A DNA stretch of 64,000 bases, from contig DATEOF010000065.1 in assembly GCA_035274465.1 (NCBI GenBank), positions 19,145-83,144 on the forward strand, read 5' to 3'. The notes below the pieces were generated by a model. It was not told where the DNA came from, made no database searches, and saw nothing but the letters and a program-made list of their open reading frames with translations. This stretch comes from JADGRF01 sp035274465. GTDB taxonomy: Bacteria > Myxococcota_A > Polyangia > Polyangiales > JAFGIB01. Positions 46,601 to 53,292 of the stretch are shown piece by piece. Within the stretch, counting starts at the first letter, position 1, and each line of letters begins with the position of its first letter. The translations under genes were made by a program, and so were the position numbers.

Positions 46601-46778
46601 GGCCCATCCATTCGGTGAACACGATCACCTGGACGTCCGACAGATCCGGGATCGCGTCGAGCGGCGCGTTCCGCAGCGAGAACCAGCCCCACACGCTGCT
46701 TGCCAGGACGCACAGGATGGTCACGAACGGTCGCCGCGCACAGGCCGCGATCACGCCCGCGATGAGCCCGCTACTCAT
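43662..46778 (-). CDS. cusA: Copper/silver efflux RND pump CusA
   Basis: A 1038-residue inner-membrane RND transporter of the heavy-metal (HME) group, proton-driven, exporting metal across both membranes with CusB and the TolC-type protein. The three methionines that bind Cu(I)/Ag(I) in E. coli CusA are kept in context: LLYMPSAPPGM, PLGMAEV and RTEMLSTGVRSP, which separates it from CzcA-type zinc/cobalt pumps. LAGLDAETGVVMLLY carries the transmembrane acidic relay residues. Length is normal. Its start overlaps the cusB stop by 8 bp. Last gene of the operon. Confidence 0.95.
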   Translation of the reverse strand: MSSGLIAGVIAACARRPFVTILCVLASSVWGWFSLRNAPLDAIPDLSDVQVIVFTEWMGQSPNLVEDQITYPISSALISAPKVSAVRGQSMFGMSFVNVIFEDGTDVYWARSRVLEYMSSARAKLPQGVNPTLGPDATGVGWVFQYALVDKSGKHDLQQLRTLQDWNVRYALASVPGVAEVAGVGGYVKQYQVNVDPNKLLGFGIGMDEVVRAVRASNQEVGGRVLEIGGHEHVIRGRGYVKAPRDIAQSPIKVVNGTPIRVQDVAVVSIGPDIRRGVSELNGEGEAPGGIVIMRYGENALTVIDAVKARLHEIQAGLPEGVEIVTTYDRSQLIEESVATLKHTLIEEMLVVSAVIFVFLLHVRSALIPILTLPLGVLLAFIPMCYQHLTANIMSLGGIAVAIGAMVDASIIIIENVHKKLVEWNAEGRQQERREVIIAAMQEVGPSIFFSLLVITVSFLPVFTLEATEGRLFKPLAFTKTYSIGFAAILAVTLTPALAVLLIRGKLHDESRNPLNRLLTAAYAPVVRFVVAHRWHVIVAALLIMTLTVPAVFRLQNEFMPPLNEGVLLYMPSAPPGMSENEAVRVLQLMDRKLKEFPEVQSVFGKQGRAESATDPAPLGMAEVTVVLKPRSEWRPNLTWDDLIAQMNDKLHFPGMPNVWWMPIQTRTEMLSTGVRSPLGIQVFGDNLQHIEHAAIEVERALSKVPGTRSAFAERSTGGFYIDFEVKREDAARHGLSVEDVNMVVAQSIGGENVSETVEGRERYPISVRYAREFRDDPELLGRILIATPAGGQVPLSQVVEIRSVLGPPMIRSEGGKLVGFVFVDTDRPIADYVAEAKPIVAAAANLPAGTRLDWIGQFKYFERAKERLKWVIPLTLALVFLLLYWNTQSWVETLIVMLAVPFSLVGAVWLLYLLDYHMSVAVWVGVIALAGLDAETGVVMLLYLTLAHERRQREGRLRDDADLREAIVEGAAKRLRPKLMTVAAMIIGLVPVLWSTGTGADVMKRIAAPMVGGLVTSFLLELTVYPALFAVWKRRSL

Positions 46779-48000
46779 GCTTGCCCTCGTGATCGTCCCA
46801 GTATTTTGCGGCGCTGCTGATGCGCGCCTCGGCCGCGATCAGGAACATGCCCGAGGTCACCACCTTGTCGCCTGGCGCGAGGCCCTCGAGCACCTCGTAC
46901 ATGCCGTCGGCCTCGCCTCCCACGCGCACTTCCTGGGGTTTGAAGCGCCCTTCACCGAGGTCCACGAACACCAGTCGGCGCGGCCCCGTGTACACCACCG
47001 CGGAGGCAGGGACCTGGATTCGCGAGCCGATGTCCGACGCCAGCTCGACTTGCGCGTACATGCCGGGGCGCAGCTCGTGACCTTTGTTGGCGAGCTCGAT
47101 GCGGATGCGTCCCGTGCGTGCGTCCGACTCCAGGTACGGGTACGTGTACGCGACCTTGGCTTCGTAGCTGCGGCCCGGCAGATAGTCGAGCGTCACCTTC
47201 GCGCGCTGCCCCACGCGGACGTGCGCGAGATCCTGCTCGTACACGTCGGCTTCGACCCAGACCTTGTCGATCGCCGCGATGCGAAACAGCCGCATACCGG
47301 CTTGCACCGCCGCGCCCTCGACGACGTCCTTCTCGATCACGAAGCCGGAGGCCGGTGACTCGATCGGGATCGTGTCGACGGCCGCGCCACCGTTCGCGAT
47401 CTTCTCGAGCTGTGCATCGCTCAGGCCGAGCAAGCTGAGGCGCTTGCGCGCAGCCGCGGCGAGCGGGCCGGCGCTGCGCGTCGCGAGCAAGAAGTCCTGT
47501 TGCGCTGCGTACAACTCCGGGCTGTACAAGCTGAACAGCGTCTGGCCGCGCGTGACCCGCTGGCCGGTTTGATTGACCAGCAGCTTCGTGATCCATCCGC
47601 CGACCTTGAGGTTGACGTCGGTGAACGCAGACTCGTCGTACGCGACCTTGCCGACCGCGCGAAACGCGTGCTGCATGGCTCCTTCGATCACGGGCGCGGT
47701 TCGCACGCCGATCAACTGGCGCCTACTCTCGTCGAGGATCACCACGCCCGCGGATTTCTGTTGCTTCGTGACCGGCGTCAGCGCCATCGAGCAGATCGGA
47801 CACTTGCCCGGACCCGGTTGACGCACCGATGGATGCATCGAGCATGTCCAGTATTCGATGTCGCTCTCGGCTTCCGGAGCGCTGGCGGGTGGCTGTGACG
47901 GGCCGCTGAACCAGCGCGTCAATGGTTCGCGGTAGAAGAGCGCGAGCACGGTGAGCGCCGCGACGAGCAACGGGGTGACGATGCGCGAGGTGGTAGTCAT
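46771..48000 (-). CDS. cusB: CusB-type periplasmic adaptor
   Basis: A 409-residue membrane-fusion protein. An N-terminal anchor (VTPLLVAALTVLALFY) is followed by a heavy-metal-binding domain (YWTCSMHPSVRQPGPGKCP, about residues 50-68, then CSMALTPV) and the usual lipoyl, helical hairpin and beta-barrel domains (VGGWITKLLVNQTGQRVTRG, SPASGFVIEKDVVEG). It passes metal to CusA and links it to the outer-membrane channel. The ATG at 48000 overlaps the stop of the TolC-family gene by 4 bp; a longer frame to 48429 is only that gene's antisense-frame extension. Confidence 0.94.
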   Translation of the reverse strand: MTTTSRIVTPLLVAALTVLALFYREPLTRWFSGPSQPPASAPEAESDIEYWTCSMHPSVRQPGPGKCPICSMALTPVTKQQKSAGVVILDESRRQLIGVRTAPVIEGAMQHAFRAVGKVAYDESAFTDVNLKVGGWITKLLVNQTGQRVTRGQTLFSLYSPELYAAQQDFLLATRSAGPLAAAARKRLSLLGLSDAQLEKIANGGAAVDTIPIESPASGFVIEKDVVEGAAVQAGMRLFRIAAIDKVWVEADVYEQDLAHVRVGQRAKVTLDYLPGRSYEAKVAYTYPYLESDARTGRIRIELANKGHELRPGMYAQVELASDIGSRIQVPASAVVYTGPRRLVFVDLGEGRFKPQEVRVGGEADGMYEVLEGLAPGDKVVTSGMFLIAAEARISSAAKYWDDHEGKHE

Positions 48001-49277
48001 GGGGCCTTCTCCTCTGCGCCGATACCCGGCAGGTGCCCCAGGGCGCGCTCCAGCTCCGCGTAACGCCGGCTGTGCTCCGCCTGGGCTCGCTGTTGATCCA
48101 GCTCGACGCCGCGCAGGTTTCGCTCGGCTTCGATCACTGCACTGAACGGCGTCTGCGAGGCGACGAAGCCCGATTGCGCGGCCTCCACTTGTTGGTGCGC
48201 CAACGGCACGAGCCGGGTCTCGAACAATGAAAGCACGCGCTCGGACTCGTGAACCCGGCGCAGGGTGACGTAGACCTGCGTCTTCGCCATGTCGCTCATC
48301 CGCGCGATCTCGCTCTCGTACTGCGCCCGCGCCGCATGCGCCTCGTCGATCGCAGCCGCGCGGTTCTCGGTCGGCAAGGGCACGCTGACACCCAGGCCGA
48401 TCATCCAGCGATGCGGCGCCATGTCCCACATCGAGCTGTACGAGGTGGAGAGGTTGAACGTCGGGTAGTACTCGCTGCCGGCGAGCTCGGCCTTCGCAGC
48501 TTCCGCGCGCGCGCGCCGGCGCATGCTCTCGATCTCCGCGCGCCCTGCGAGCGCGTTCTCTTGCAGCTGCTTGGCGCGCTGCAGCTCCGGCGCCGGCTCA
48601 CGCGCGGGCGGCAAGCTCGGCGCCGCGAGCGGCGAGGCAGGATCGCGGTGCAGGAGCTCGTTCATCTGCGCTGCGGCGACGTCGCGATCCGCCTCGAGCA
48701 TCGCGGCTTCGCGCTCCAGCTGTGTGAGCTCGGCTTCGGCAGCGAGCACGTCGCGGGCAGAACCTCGGCCGGTCTCCAGCTGCGCCGCGGCGGCTTCCCG
48801 CATCGAGCGCACCAGCTCGGCGTGCTGCGCGTTGATCGCGAGCGATCGAAACGCGACGTAGTACTGGTCGTAGAGGACCAGCGCCGTCATCGCCAGCTCG
48901 CGGCGCAGCGCTTCGAGGTCGCTCGATGCGGCCGCCGCCTCCGCCTCCATCACGGCGCGTTCGAGCCCGCGCTTGCCGAACCAGGGCAGCTCCTGCTGGA
49001 TGCCGATCTCGTAGCCGAAGCGAGCGTGGGACGAGCCGATCGACAGCGGCGCCATCGAGAACTCCAGCATCGGGTCCTCGAATGCGCCCGCCTGCCGCGC
49101 GCGCGCCAGCGCCGCACGCCAGCCCTGCCGCGCCGATTCGACTGCTGGATTGGCAGCCAACACGGCGCGCACGTACGCGTCGCGAGTGGACGAACTGTCA
49201 GCCTGCTGTGCCTGCGCGTACAGGGGCAGCACAGCCAACGTGGCAGCGCAGACCGCGCCCAACGTGGACGAAGACAT
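47997..49277 (-). CDS. TolC-family outer-membrane channel (CusC-like)
   Basis: A 426-residue outer-membrane factor with signal peptide (VCAATLAVLPLYAQAQ) and two repeats of long coiled-coil hairpins (QGWRAALARARQAG, IGIQQELPWFGKRGLERAV, then SEYYPTFNLSTSYSS, VSVPLPTENRAAAIDEA). It makes the exit duct for the CusBA pump. AGGAG lies about 8 nt before the ATG. It follows the Cys-rich leader gene by 48 bp. Confidence 0.92.
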   Translation of the reverse strand: MSSSTLGAVCAATLAVLPLYAQAQQADSSSTRDAYVRAVLAANPAVESARQGWRAALARARQAGAFEDPMLEFSMAPLSIGSSHARFGYEIGIQQELPWFGKRGLERAVMEAEAAAASSDLEALRRELAMTALVLYDQYYVAFRSLAINAQHAELVRSMREAAAAQLETGRGSARDVLAAEAELTQLEREAAMLEADRDVAAAQMNELLHRDPASPLAAPSLPPAREPAPELQRAKQLQENALAGRAEIESMRRRARAEAAKAELAGSEYYPTFNLSTSYSSMWDMAPHRWMIGLGVSVPLPTENRAAAIDEAHAARAQYESEIARMSDMAKTQVYVTLRRVHESERVLSLFETRLVPLAHQQVEAAQSGFVASQTPFSAVIEAERNLRGVELDQQRAQAEHSRRYAELERALGHLPGIGAEEKAP

Positions 49278-49325
49278 TCGAAACTCCTGAAAGAGGTTGA
49301 CGGGGCGCTCGAGGCAGCCCGTCTC

Positions 49326-49715
49326 TCAGATCAGGAATGAACAATTGGCCAAGAATCGAGGCGGCCCGGGTGGCCGCGCATCCGCGGGCTCCGCGGGACG
49401 GATCCACTGCGCGGGCGCCCGCGCGACCACCACGACGGCGGGCGCCGCGATCAGCGCCAACACCGGAGCGTCCTGCGAACTGCTGCGAGTCGCCGGCGCG
49501 GTCGGCTGCCCGTGCGACGGCATCACCTCACAACAGTCCGCCCGCTCGATCTGCGCGTGACAGCTCTCCGCGCGCTTGCCCGCACAACAATGCGTCCCGG
49601 AGACTTCCCCCGTCATGTGGCACAAGTAGCTGGTGCCGACGAGCGGCTGGGCCGGCAACGCCGCGAAAGCCGCGGCGGCCAGCCCAACCAGAAACCGACT
49701 CCAGAGCGAACGCAT
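49326..49715 (-). CDS. Small secreted Cys/His-rich protein leading the cus operon
   Basis: A 129-residue protein with a signal peptide (WSRFLVGLAAAAFAALPA) and a cluster of metal-type ligands: YLCHMTGEVSGTHCC, then ESCHAQIERADCCEVMPSH. The rest is Ala/Pro-rich with a hydrophobic stretch (APVLALIAAPAVVVVARA). No family name is secure. Its position at the front of a copper/silver efflux operon and its ligand set make a periplasmic copper-binding chaperone or sensor plausible. I start at ATG 49715, which gives the signal peptide; TATAAT lies 11 nt upstream and no ribosome binding site is present. Confidence 0.72.
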   Translation of the reverse strand: MRSLWSRFLVGLAAAAFAALPAQPLVGTSYLCHMTGEVSGTHCCAGKRAESCHAQIERADCCEVMPSHGQPTAPATRSSSQDAPVLALIAAPAVVVVARAPAQWIRPAEPADARPPGPPRFLANCSFLI

Positions 49716-49726
49716 GGGGATGCGCA

Positions 49727-49735
49727 ATTATACCA
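49727..49735 (-). promoter_or_regulatory. Extended -10 promoter of the cus operon
   Basis: TGGTATAAT on the minus strand: a perfect -10 with the TGn extension, which offsets a poor -35. The start at 49715 is only 11 nt away, so the leader is about 5-6 nt. No MerR-type dyad is evident; the control protein is not encoded nearby. Confidence 0.65.
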
Positions 49736-49768
49736 CGTGTCCGCCGCAGGAGACAGCTGACAGGTCTT

Positions 49769-50332
49769 CTAAAAGAAAGCCGTCATGCCGAGCTCCGGGA
49801 TGCCCAGCTGCAGGTAGTTCGCGCTGTCGTCGTCGGCGAACGCGACGTCGAGCGTCGGCCCCAGGTGAAATGCGACGACTGGGTACGGGAACCAGGCGAA
49901 CAGTGCCTCTGCTGTGATGCCAAAGTAGTTGGGGCCGGTGGTCGCCTCGTAGAAACCTCCCGCGCGCAGCCACAAGCCGACCGTCGGCGTTAGGCCAAAC
50001 ATGTAGCCGATGCGAGGCGCGACGATCGCCGTGTCTTCGGTCGTCACACCGCCAGCCAGGCCAATGCTGAGCCGTTTTACGAAGACGTCGAACCCGAAGC
50101 GCGCCGACGTCGTGGGCGGACCATCGCTGGCGTTCAGCAAGATCCGCCCGGTCACGTGATCATTCCCAGGACCTTCGTAATCGACGTAGTCGATACCCAT
50201 GAAGCGTTCGATCGAGATCGCGACGTGCGTATCCTGAAATTCGTACGGCATCTCGTGCGCGGCAGCACCTCCGGCCGATCCCGCCCATGCTGCCAACGCC
50301 ACGATCGATAACGAAATGCATCGTCTAAGCAT
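49769..50332 (-). CDS. Exported beta-rich protein, probably outer-membrane
   Basis: A 187-residue protein with signal peptide (CISLSIVALAAWAGSAGGAAA, cleavage about residue 25). The mature part alternates hydrophobic and polar residues (RFGFDVFVKRLSIGLAGGV, VGLWLRAGGFYEATTG, YLQLGIPELGMTAFF) and ends in Phe, the C-terminal signature of outer-membrane beta barrels. No named family. GAGGAGGGC lies 6 nt before the ATG 50332. Its stop is 53 bp before the start of the cus leader gene, so it might sit upstream in the same direction, but the extended -10 between them suggests separate transcription. Confidence 0.68.
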   Translation of the reverse strand: MLRRCISLSIVALAAWAGSAGGAAAHEMPYEFQDTHVAISIERFMGIDYVDYEGPGNDHVTGRILLNASDGPPTTSARFGFDVFVKRLSIGLAGGVTTEDTAIVAPRIGYMFGLTPTVGLWLRAGGFYEATTGPNYFGITAEALFAWFPYPVVAFHLGPTLDVAFADDDSANYLQLGIPELGMTAFF

Positions 50333-50495
50333 CACTTCGCCCTCCTCAACAAGTTGAAGCCGCAACTTCGGTGCGGCGTATTTCGTGTAAGCACCTGCAA
50401 ACGTGAGTCAACGTCGGCCGCCGGGCGAGCTAACACGCCACACCTAAAATGCCGCACTTGTGCGGTTGGGGGACATTGTCGGTCACGCGTTAGGT

Positions 50496-50501
50496 TAGGC
50501 T
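50496..50501 (+). promoter_or_regulatory. Putative -10 box for methyltransferase gene
   Basis: TAGGCT, 8 nt before the ATG at 50510, with no ribosome binding site between. No -35 seen. Confidence 0.4.
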
Positions 50502-50509
50502 GCGAACCG

Positions 50510-51310
50510 ATGGATCAGGATTTGGAGCACATGATCGCTGCGCTGAAGCCCGCGGGTTTCGTAGCGCGTACGGCCGCGATCGATCTCCTGGAGCGCCATG
50601 CGCAGCACCTTCCGCTGCACGCGCAGGAGTCGTTGCAACGTTGGGAGCAGCAGAACGAACGGGTGCTGCGGCGGCTGCGACGACGAATCCGCGAAGGCCG
50701 CTACACGCGCGATGGTTTATTTCGGGCGTTCACGCGCTGTGCAGCGCCGGCGCCGGATGCGCGGCACTACGACGCGCTGGATCTGTTGTTCGCCGGGCTG
50801 ATCGACGCCGGCGAGCTGCCCGAGGAGGAGGTGCCTCGCGAGCCGGAGATGGTCGCGTATCAGCCCACGCCGTCGCGCGCGATCCTGGCGCTGCTGCCGC
50901 ACGTCGCGCAGGACGACGTGTTCTATGACCTCGGCTCGGGTCTCGGGCGGGTGGTGATCCTGGTCGCGCTGCTGCGCGGCGCCCGCGCTCGGGGCGTCGA
51001 GCTCGAGCCCGGCTTTTGCGAGTACGCCGCACGCTGCGCGGCGCGCGTCGGCGTGCGAAACGTCGAGTTCAGCCAGGCCGATGCGCGCGAGGCAGAGCTG
51101 GCCGACGGCACGGTCTTCTTCCTGTACACGCCGTTTCGCGGCGCGCTACTACAGCAGGTGCTCGCACACCTGCAGCTGCTGGCGGCAAGGCGTTCGCTCC
51201 GCGTCTGCACCTTCGGGCCGTGCACGCTCGAGGTCGCACGCAGCGCCTGGCTACGGCCGCTCGGCGCTGCGGACGACCCGAACGAGCTTGCGGTGTTTCA
51301 GAGCTTGTAG
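50510..51310 (+). CDS. DOT1-like SAM-dependent methyltransferase
   Basis: A 266-residue protein. Residues about 125-160 have the class I SAM motif DLGSGLGRVVILVALL followed by GVELEPGFCEYA, in the arrangement of DOT1-type and related lysine methyltransferases; FFLYTPF is the later catalytic-side motif. The first 110 residues are helical and charged (QRWEQQNERVLRRLRRRIRE). The target may be a protein or a small molecule. ATG 50510 chosen because it starts the coherent domain; upstream is not homologous. Overlaps the convergent repeat protein by 13 bp. Confidence 0.8.
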   Translation: MDQDLEHMIAALKPAGFVARTAAIDLLERHAQHLPLHAQESLQRWEQQNERVLRRLRRRIREGRYTRDGLFRAFTRCAAPAPDARHYDALDLLFAGLIDAGELPEEEVPREPEMVAYQPTPSRAILALLPHVAQDDVFYDLGSGLGRVVILVALLRGARARGVELEPGFCEYAARCAARVGVRNVEFSQADAREAELADGTVFFLYTPFRGALLQQVLAHLQLLAARRSLRVCTFGPCTLEVARSAWLRPLGAADDPNELAVFQSL

Positions 51311-53073
51311 CCGGCGTAGACCAGCGCGTCCGGGATCTCTTTCTCCGGGAAGCTGGCAGCCCTGAGCGCCGCGCTGACCTGCTTCGCCGGCAGCTCGCAC
51401 AGCCGCAGCGCGAGCGCCACGTCGCCCACGCCGATACCGAGCCGGCGCAGGCTCTTGGCGATCTCGCCCGGCGGGCTGCCGAGCGCCTTGAGCGCGCGCG
51501 CCACGTACACGCGATCGTCGCCCTGCTCCTTCATGATGCGCGCGATGTCTTCGCGCCCGGCACCGACGGCGCGCAGTGCCAGCGCAGCGTCGACTGGCGG
51601 ACACTTGGCCGCCTTGAGCGCGGCGGAGATCTGTTCCTTGGTCTGCGGAAGCGGTGCCAGCGCCTTGGCCACGTCGTTCCAACCGAACCCCGCCTTGTTG
51701 AGCGAGACCGTGAGCTCCGGAATACCGAGCCCACCCGCCTTGAGATCGCGCGCGATGTTCACGGCCGGGGAACCGGCCTCCTTGAGCACCCCGGCGAGCT
51801 CCGCATCGGCAACGGCCATCTTGCGCAGAGCGGCCAACACGTCCTCGGGCTTGGCGCCCTTGGCCTTGAGCGCGCGCGCTGCTTCCGCCGGCGACATGCC
51901 GGAGTCCTTGAGCGCGAGCGCGAGATCGGGCCAGCCGTAGCCCGCGGTGCGCAGCGCGAAGATGGCGTCATTCGTGGTCAGCTTGTTGGCCGTGAAGGCG
52001 GCCACCAGCTCGCTCGCGGTCGCGCCACCGGCCTTGGCATGCTTGGCCACCGTGTCGATGCCCTGGCCCGCGCCGCGCAGGGCGGCGACCACGGCCGTCC
52101 AGTCGAAGCCGGCTTCGCGCATGCCGCTGACGGCGTCTTCACCGCTCAGCTTGGCCGCGAACAACGCGCCGCCGATCTCCTCGAAGGATTGCTTCTGGTG
52201 GCGCAGGATGGCCACCAGTTCACTCGGGTTGGCTCCGTTGCGCAAGAGCACGCCCGTGCGCGTGCGCGCGTCGGCACCCGCATACTTGAGCGCGCGCGCG
52301 ATCTTGGGCGTCGGATAACCCATGGCCGCGAGGGCCTGAGCGATCTTGTCGTAGTTGTTGCCCTGGGACTTCAGGTCCTTGGCCAGGTCGCCGGGAAACA
52401 GCTTGACCGCCGTCAGCGCGTCCCTCACCGCCGGCGCGCCCAGGCCACCCTTCTTCAGGTTCACGGCGATGTCCGCCGCCGAGCGCTGCATGGACTTGAA
52501 TGCCGTCGCCACCTGCGCCGGCTCGTAGTCGGCGGAGATCAAGGCAGAGCTGATGTTCTGCGGCTCGACGCCGACCTTGTCGAACGCACGCGCGCTCTCG
52601 GTGGCATCCGCGCCGTTCTTCTTCAGCGCCTTGGCGATGTCGGCGCTGCCGACGTTCAGCTTGATCGAAGCCTTCACCAATTCACCGGTGGGAATGCGCG
52701 CCGCGCGCATCACACCCACCATCTCTTCGATCGAGAGCTGCGCCTCGTAGAGCTGCGATGCGTACTGCGACCAGTCGTTGATCGAGTACGCGTCAATGGC
52801 CTCGGCCAGCCCCGCATAGTCGTAGCCGGCCTTGTGCATGGCTGCGACCGTATCGGCGGCAGTAGCACCCGCCTGTTTCAGCTCGCGCCCAGCTCGATCG
52901 CCGGGCGTGTTCTTGTTCTTCAACACCAACGCTCGACCGAACGCTCCCTCGCGACTCAACGTCGGAGTCTCGGTCTTGGGCGCAGGCACATCCTTGGATT
53001 GCGCGGCCACCGGCGCTGCCGCCGTCAGCGACAGCCACAGCCCGAGTGTCCGACACCTACCGAAAACGCGCAT
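51298..53073 (-). CDS. Secreted protein of 38 tandem 14-residue helical units
   Basis: A 591-residue exported protein. Signal peptide about 1-24 (LSLTAAAPVAA), a linker (25-59), then from residue 60 to the C-terminus 532 residues that divide into 38 consecutive units: 36 of 14 residues, one of 15 (unit 3) and a final 13. Typical units are DIAKALKKNGADAT, KIARALKYAGADAR, ELAGVLKEAGSPAV and EIAKSLRRLGIGVG: acidic or polar, Ile/Val, Ala, small, Ala, Leu, Lys/Arg, then a Gly turn. Each unit should be a short helix plus turn, and the array an alpha-solenoid. Units are diverged at DNA level. No domain outside the array. I do not know a named family. GGAG lies 6 nt before the ATG. Function unknown. 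Confidence 0.85.
   Translation of the reverse strand: MRVFGRCRTLGLWLSLTAAAPVAAQSKDVPAPKTETPTLSREGAFGRALVLKNKNTPGDRAGRELKQAGATAADTVAAMHKAGYDYAGLAEAIDAYSINDWSQYASQLYEAQLSIEEMVGVMRAARIPTGELVKASIKLNVGSADIAKALKKNGADATESARAFDKVGVEPQNISSALISADYEPAQVATAFKSMQRSAADIAVNLKKGGLGAPAVRDALTAVKLFPGDLAKDLKSQGNNYDKIAQALAAMGYPTPKIARALKYAGADARTRTGVLLRNGANPSELVAILRHQKQSFEEIGGALFAAKLSGEDAVSGMREAGFDWTAVVAALRGAGQGIDTVAKHAKAGGATASELVAAFTANKLTTNDAIFALRTAGYGWPDLALALKDSGMSPAEAARALKAKGAKPEDVLAALRKMAVADAELAGVLKEAGSPAVNIARDLKAGGLGIPELTVSLNKAGFGWNDVAKALAPLPQTKEQISAALKAAKCPPVDAALALRAVGAGREDIARIMKEQGDDRVYVARALKALGSPPGEIAKSLRRLGIGVGDVALALRLCELPAKQVSAALRAASFPEKEIPDALVYAGYKL
51301..52896 (-). repeat. 42-bp coding repeat array (38 x 14 residues)
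   Basis: The coding part of the solenoid: 1596 bp equal to 36 units of 42 bp, one of 45 and one of 39. The register was checked by summing unit lengths to the stop codon. Conserved columns: position 1 Asp/Glu, 2 hydrophobic, 3 Ala, 6 Leu, 7 Lys/Arg, 9 Ala, 10 Gly. Confidence 0.9.
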
Positions 53074-53162
53074 GACAGGCTCCACGCGATCGTCGTGCAT
53101 GACAGAACCTTGTCAGGTCCAGTCACGTCACGTCCAGTCGCAAACCGAGCCTGGCCACGGCT

Positions 53163-53187
53163 GTCCTGCAGCTGATAGCTGCAGGAC
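53163..53187. terminator. 11-bp perfect inverted repeat
   Basis: GTCCTGCAGCT-GAT-AGCTGCAGGAC, an 11-bp stem with a 3-nt loop, between the LamG gene and the repeat-protein gene. It could be a second terminator or an operator; no T-tract. Confidence 0.55.
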
Positions 53188-53239
53188 CTACACGGCCGCG
53201 GCGAGATGCCGAATTGATGGGACCCTGGCGGCCTGAGCG

Positions 53240-53280
53240 GCCGAGCCCGGGAAATCTGCGTGATTTCAACCGGGCTCGGC
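53240..53280 (-). terminator. Long hairpin after the LamG-haem gene
   Basis: An 11-bp stem GCCGAGCCCGG/CCGGGCTCGGC enclosing a second stem GAAATC/GATTTC with a 5-nt loop and an AA bulge, 17 paired bases in all. It begins 13 nt beyond the stop codon at 53293, the expected position for a terminator, but without a T-tract. Confidence 0.7.
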
Positions 53281-53292
53281 GACTTGCTCAGA

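Noticed and set aside
48001..48429. An N-terminal extension of cusB into the TolC-family gene
   Set aside because: The extension is antisense-frame composition within a confirmed gene; the ATG at 48000 gives a membrane anchor and a 4-bp ATGA overlap.
51016..53175. A 719-codon open frame on the plus strand opposite the repeat protein, and similar long antisense frames at 6824-8473, 15310-16899, 39463-41310, 44112-45701 and 53260-55209
   Set aside because: Each lies opposite a gene with clear domain motifs, and its product is an Arg/His/Gln/Ala-rich shadow with no motif. Such frames arise from third-position GC bias in high-GC DNA.
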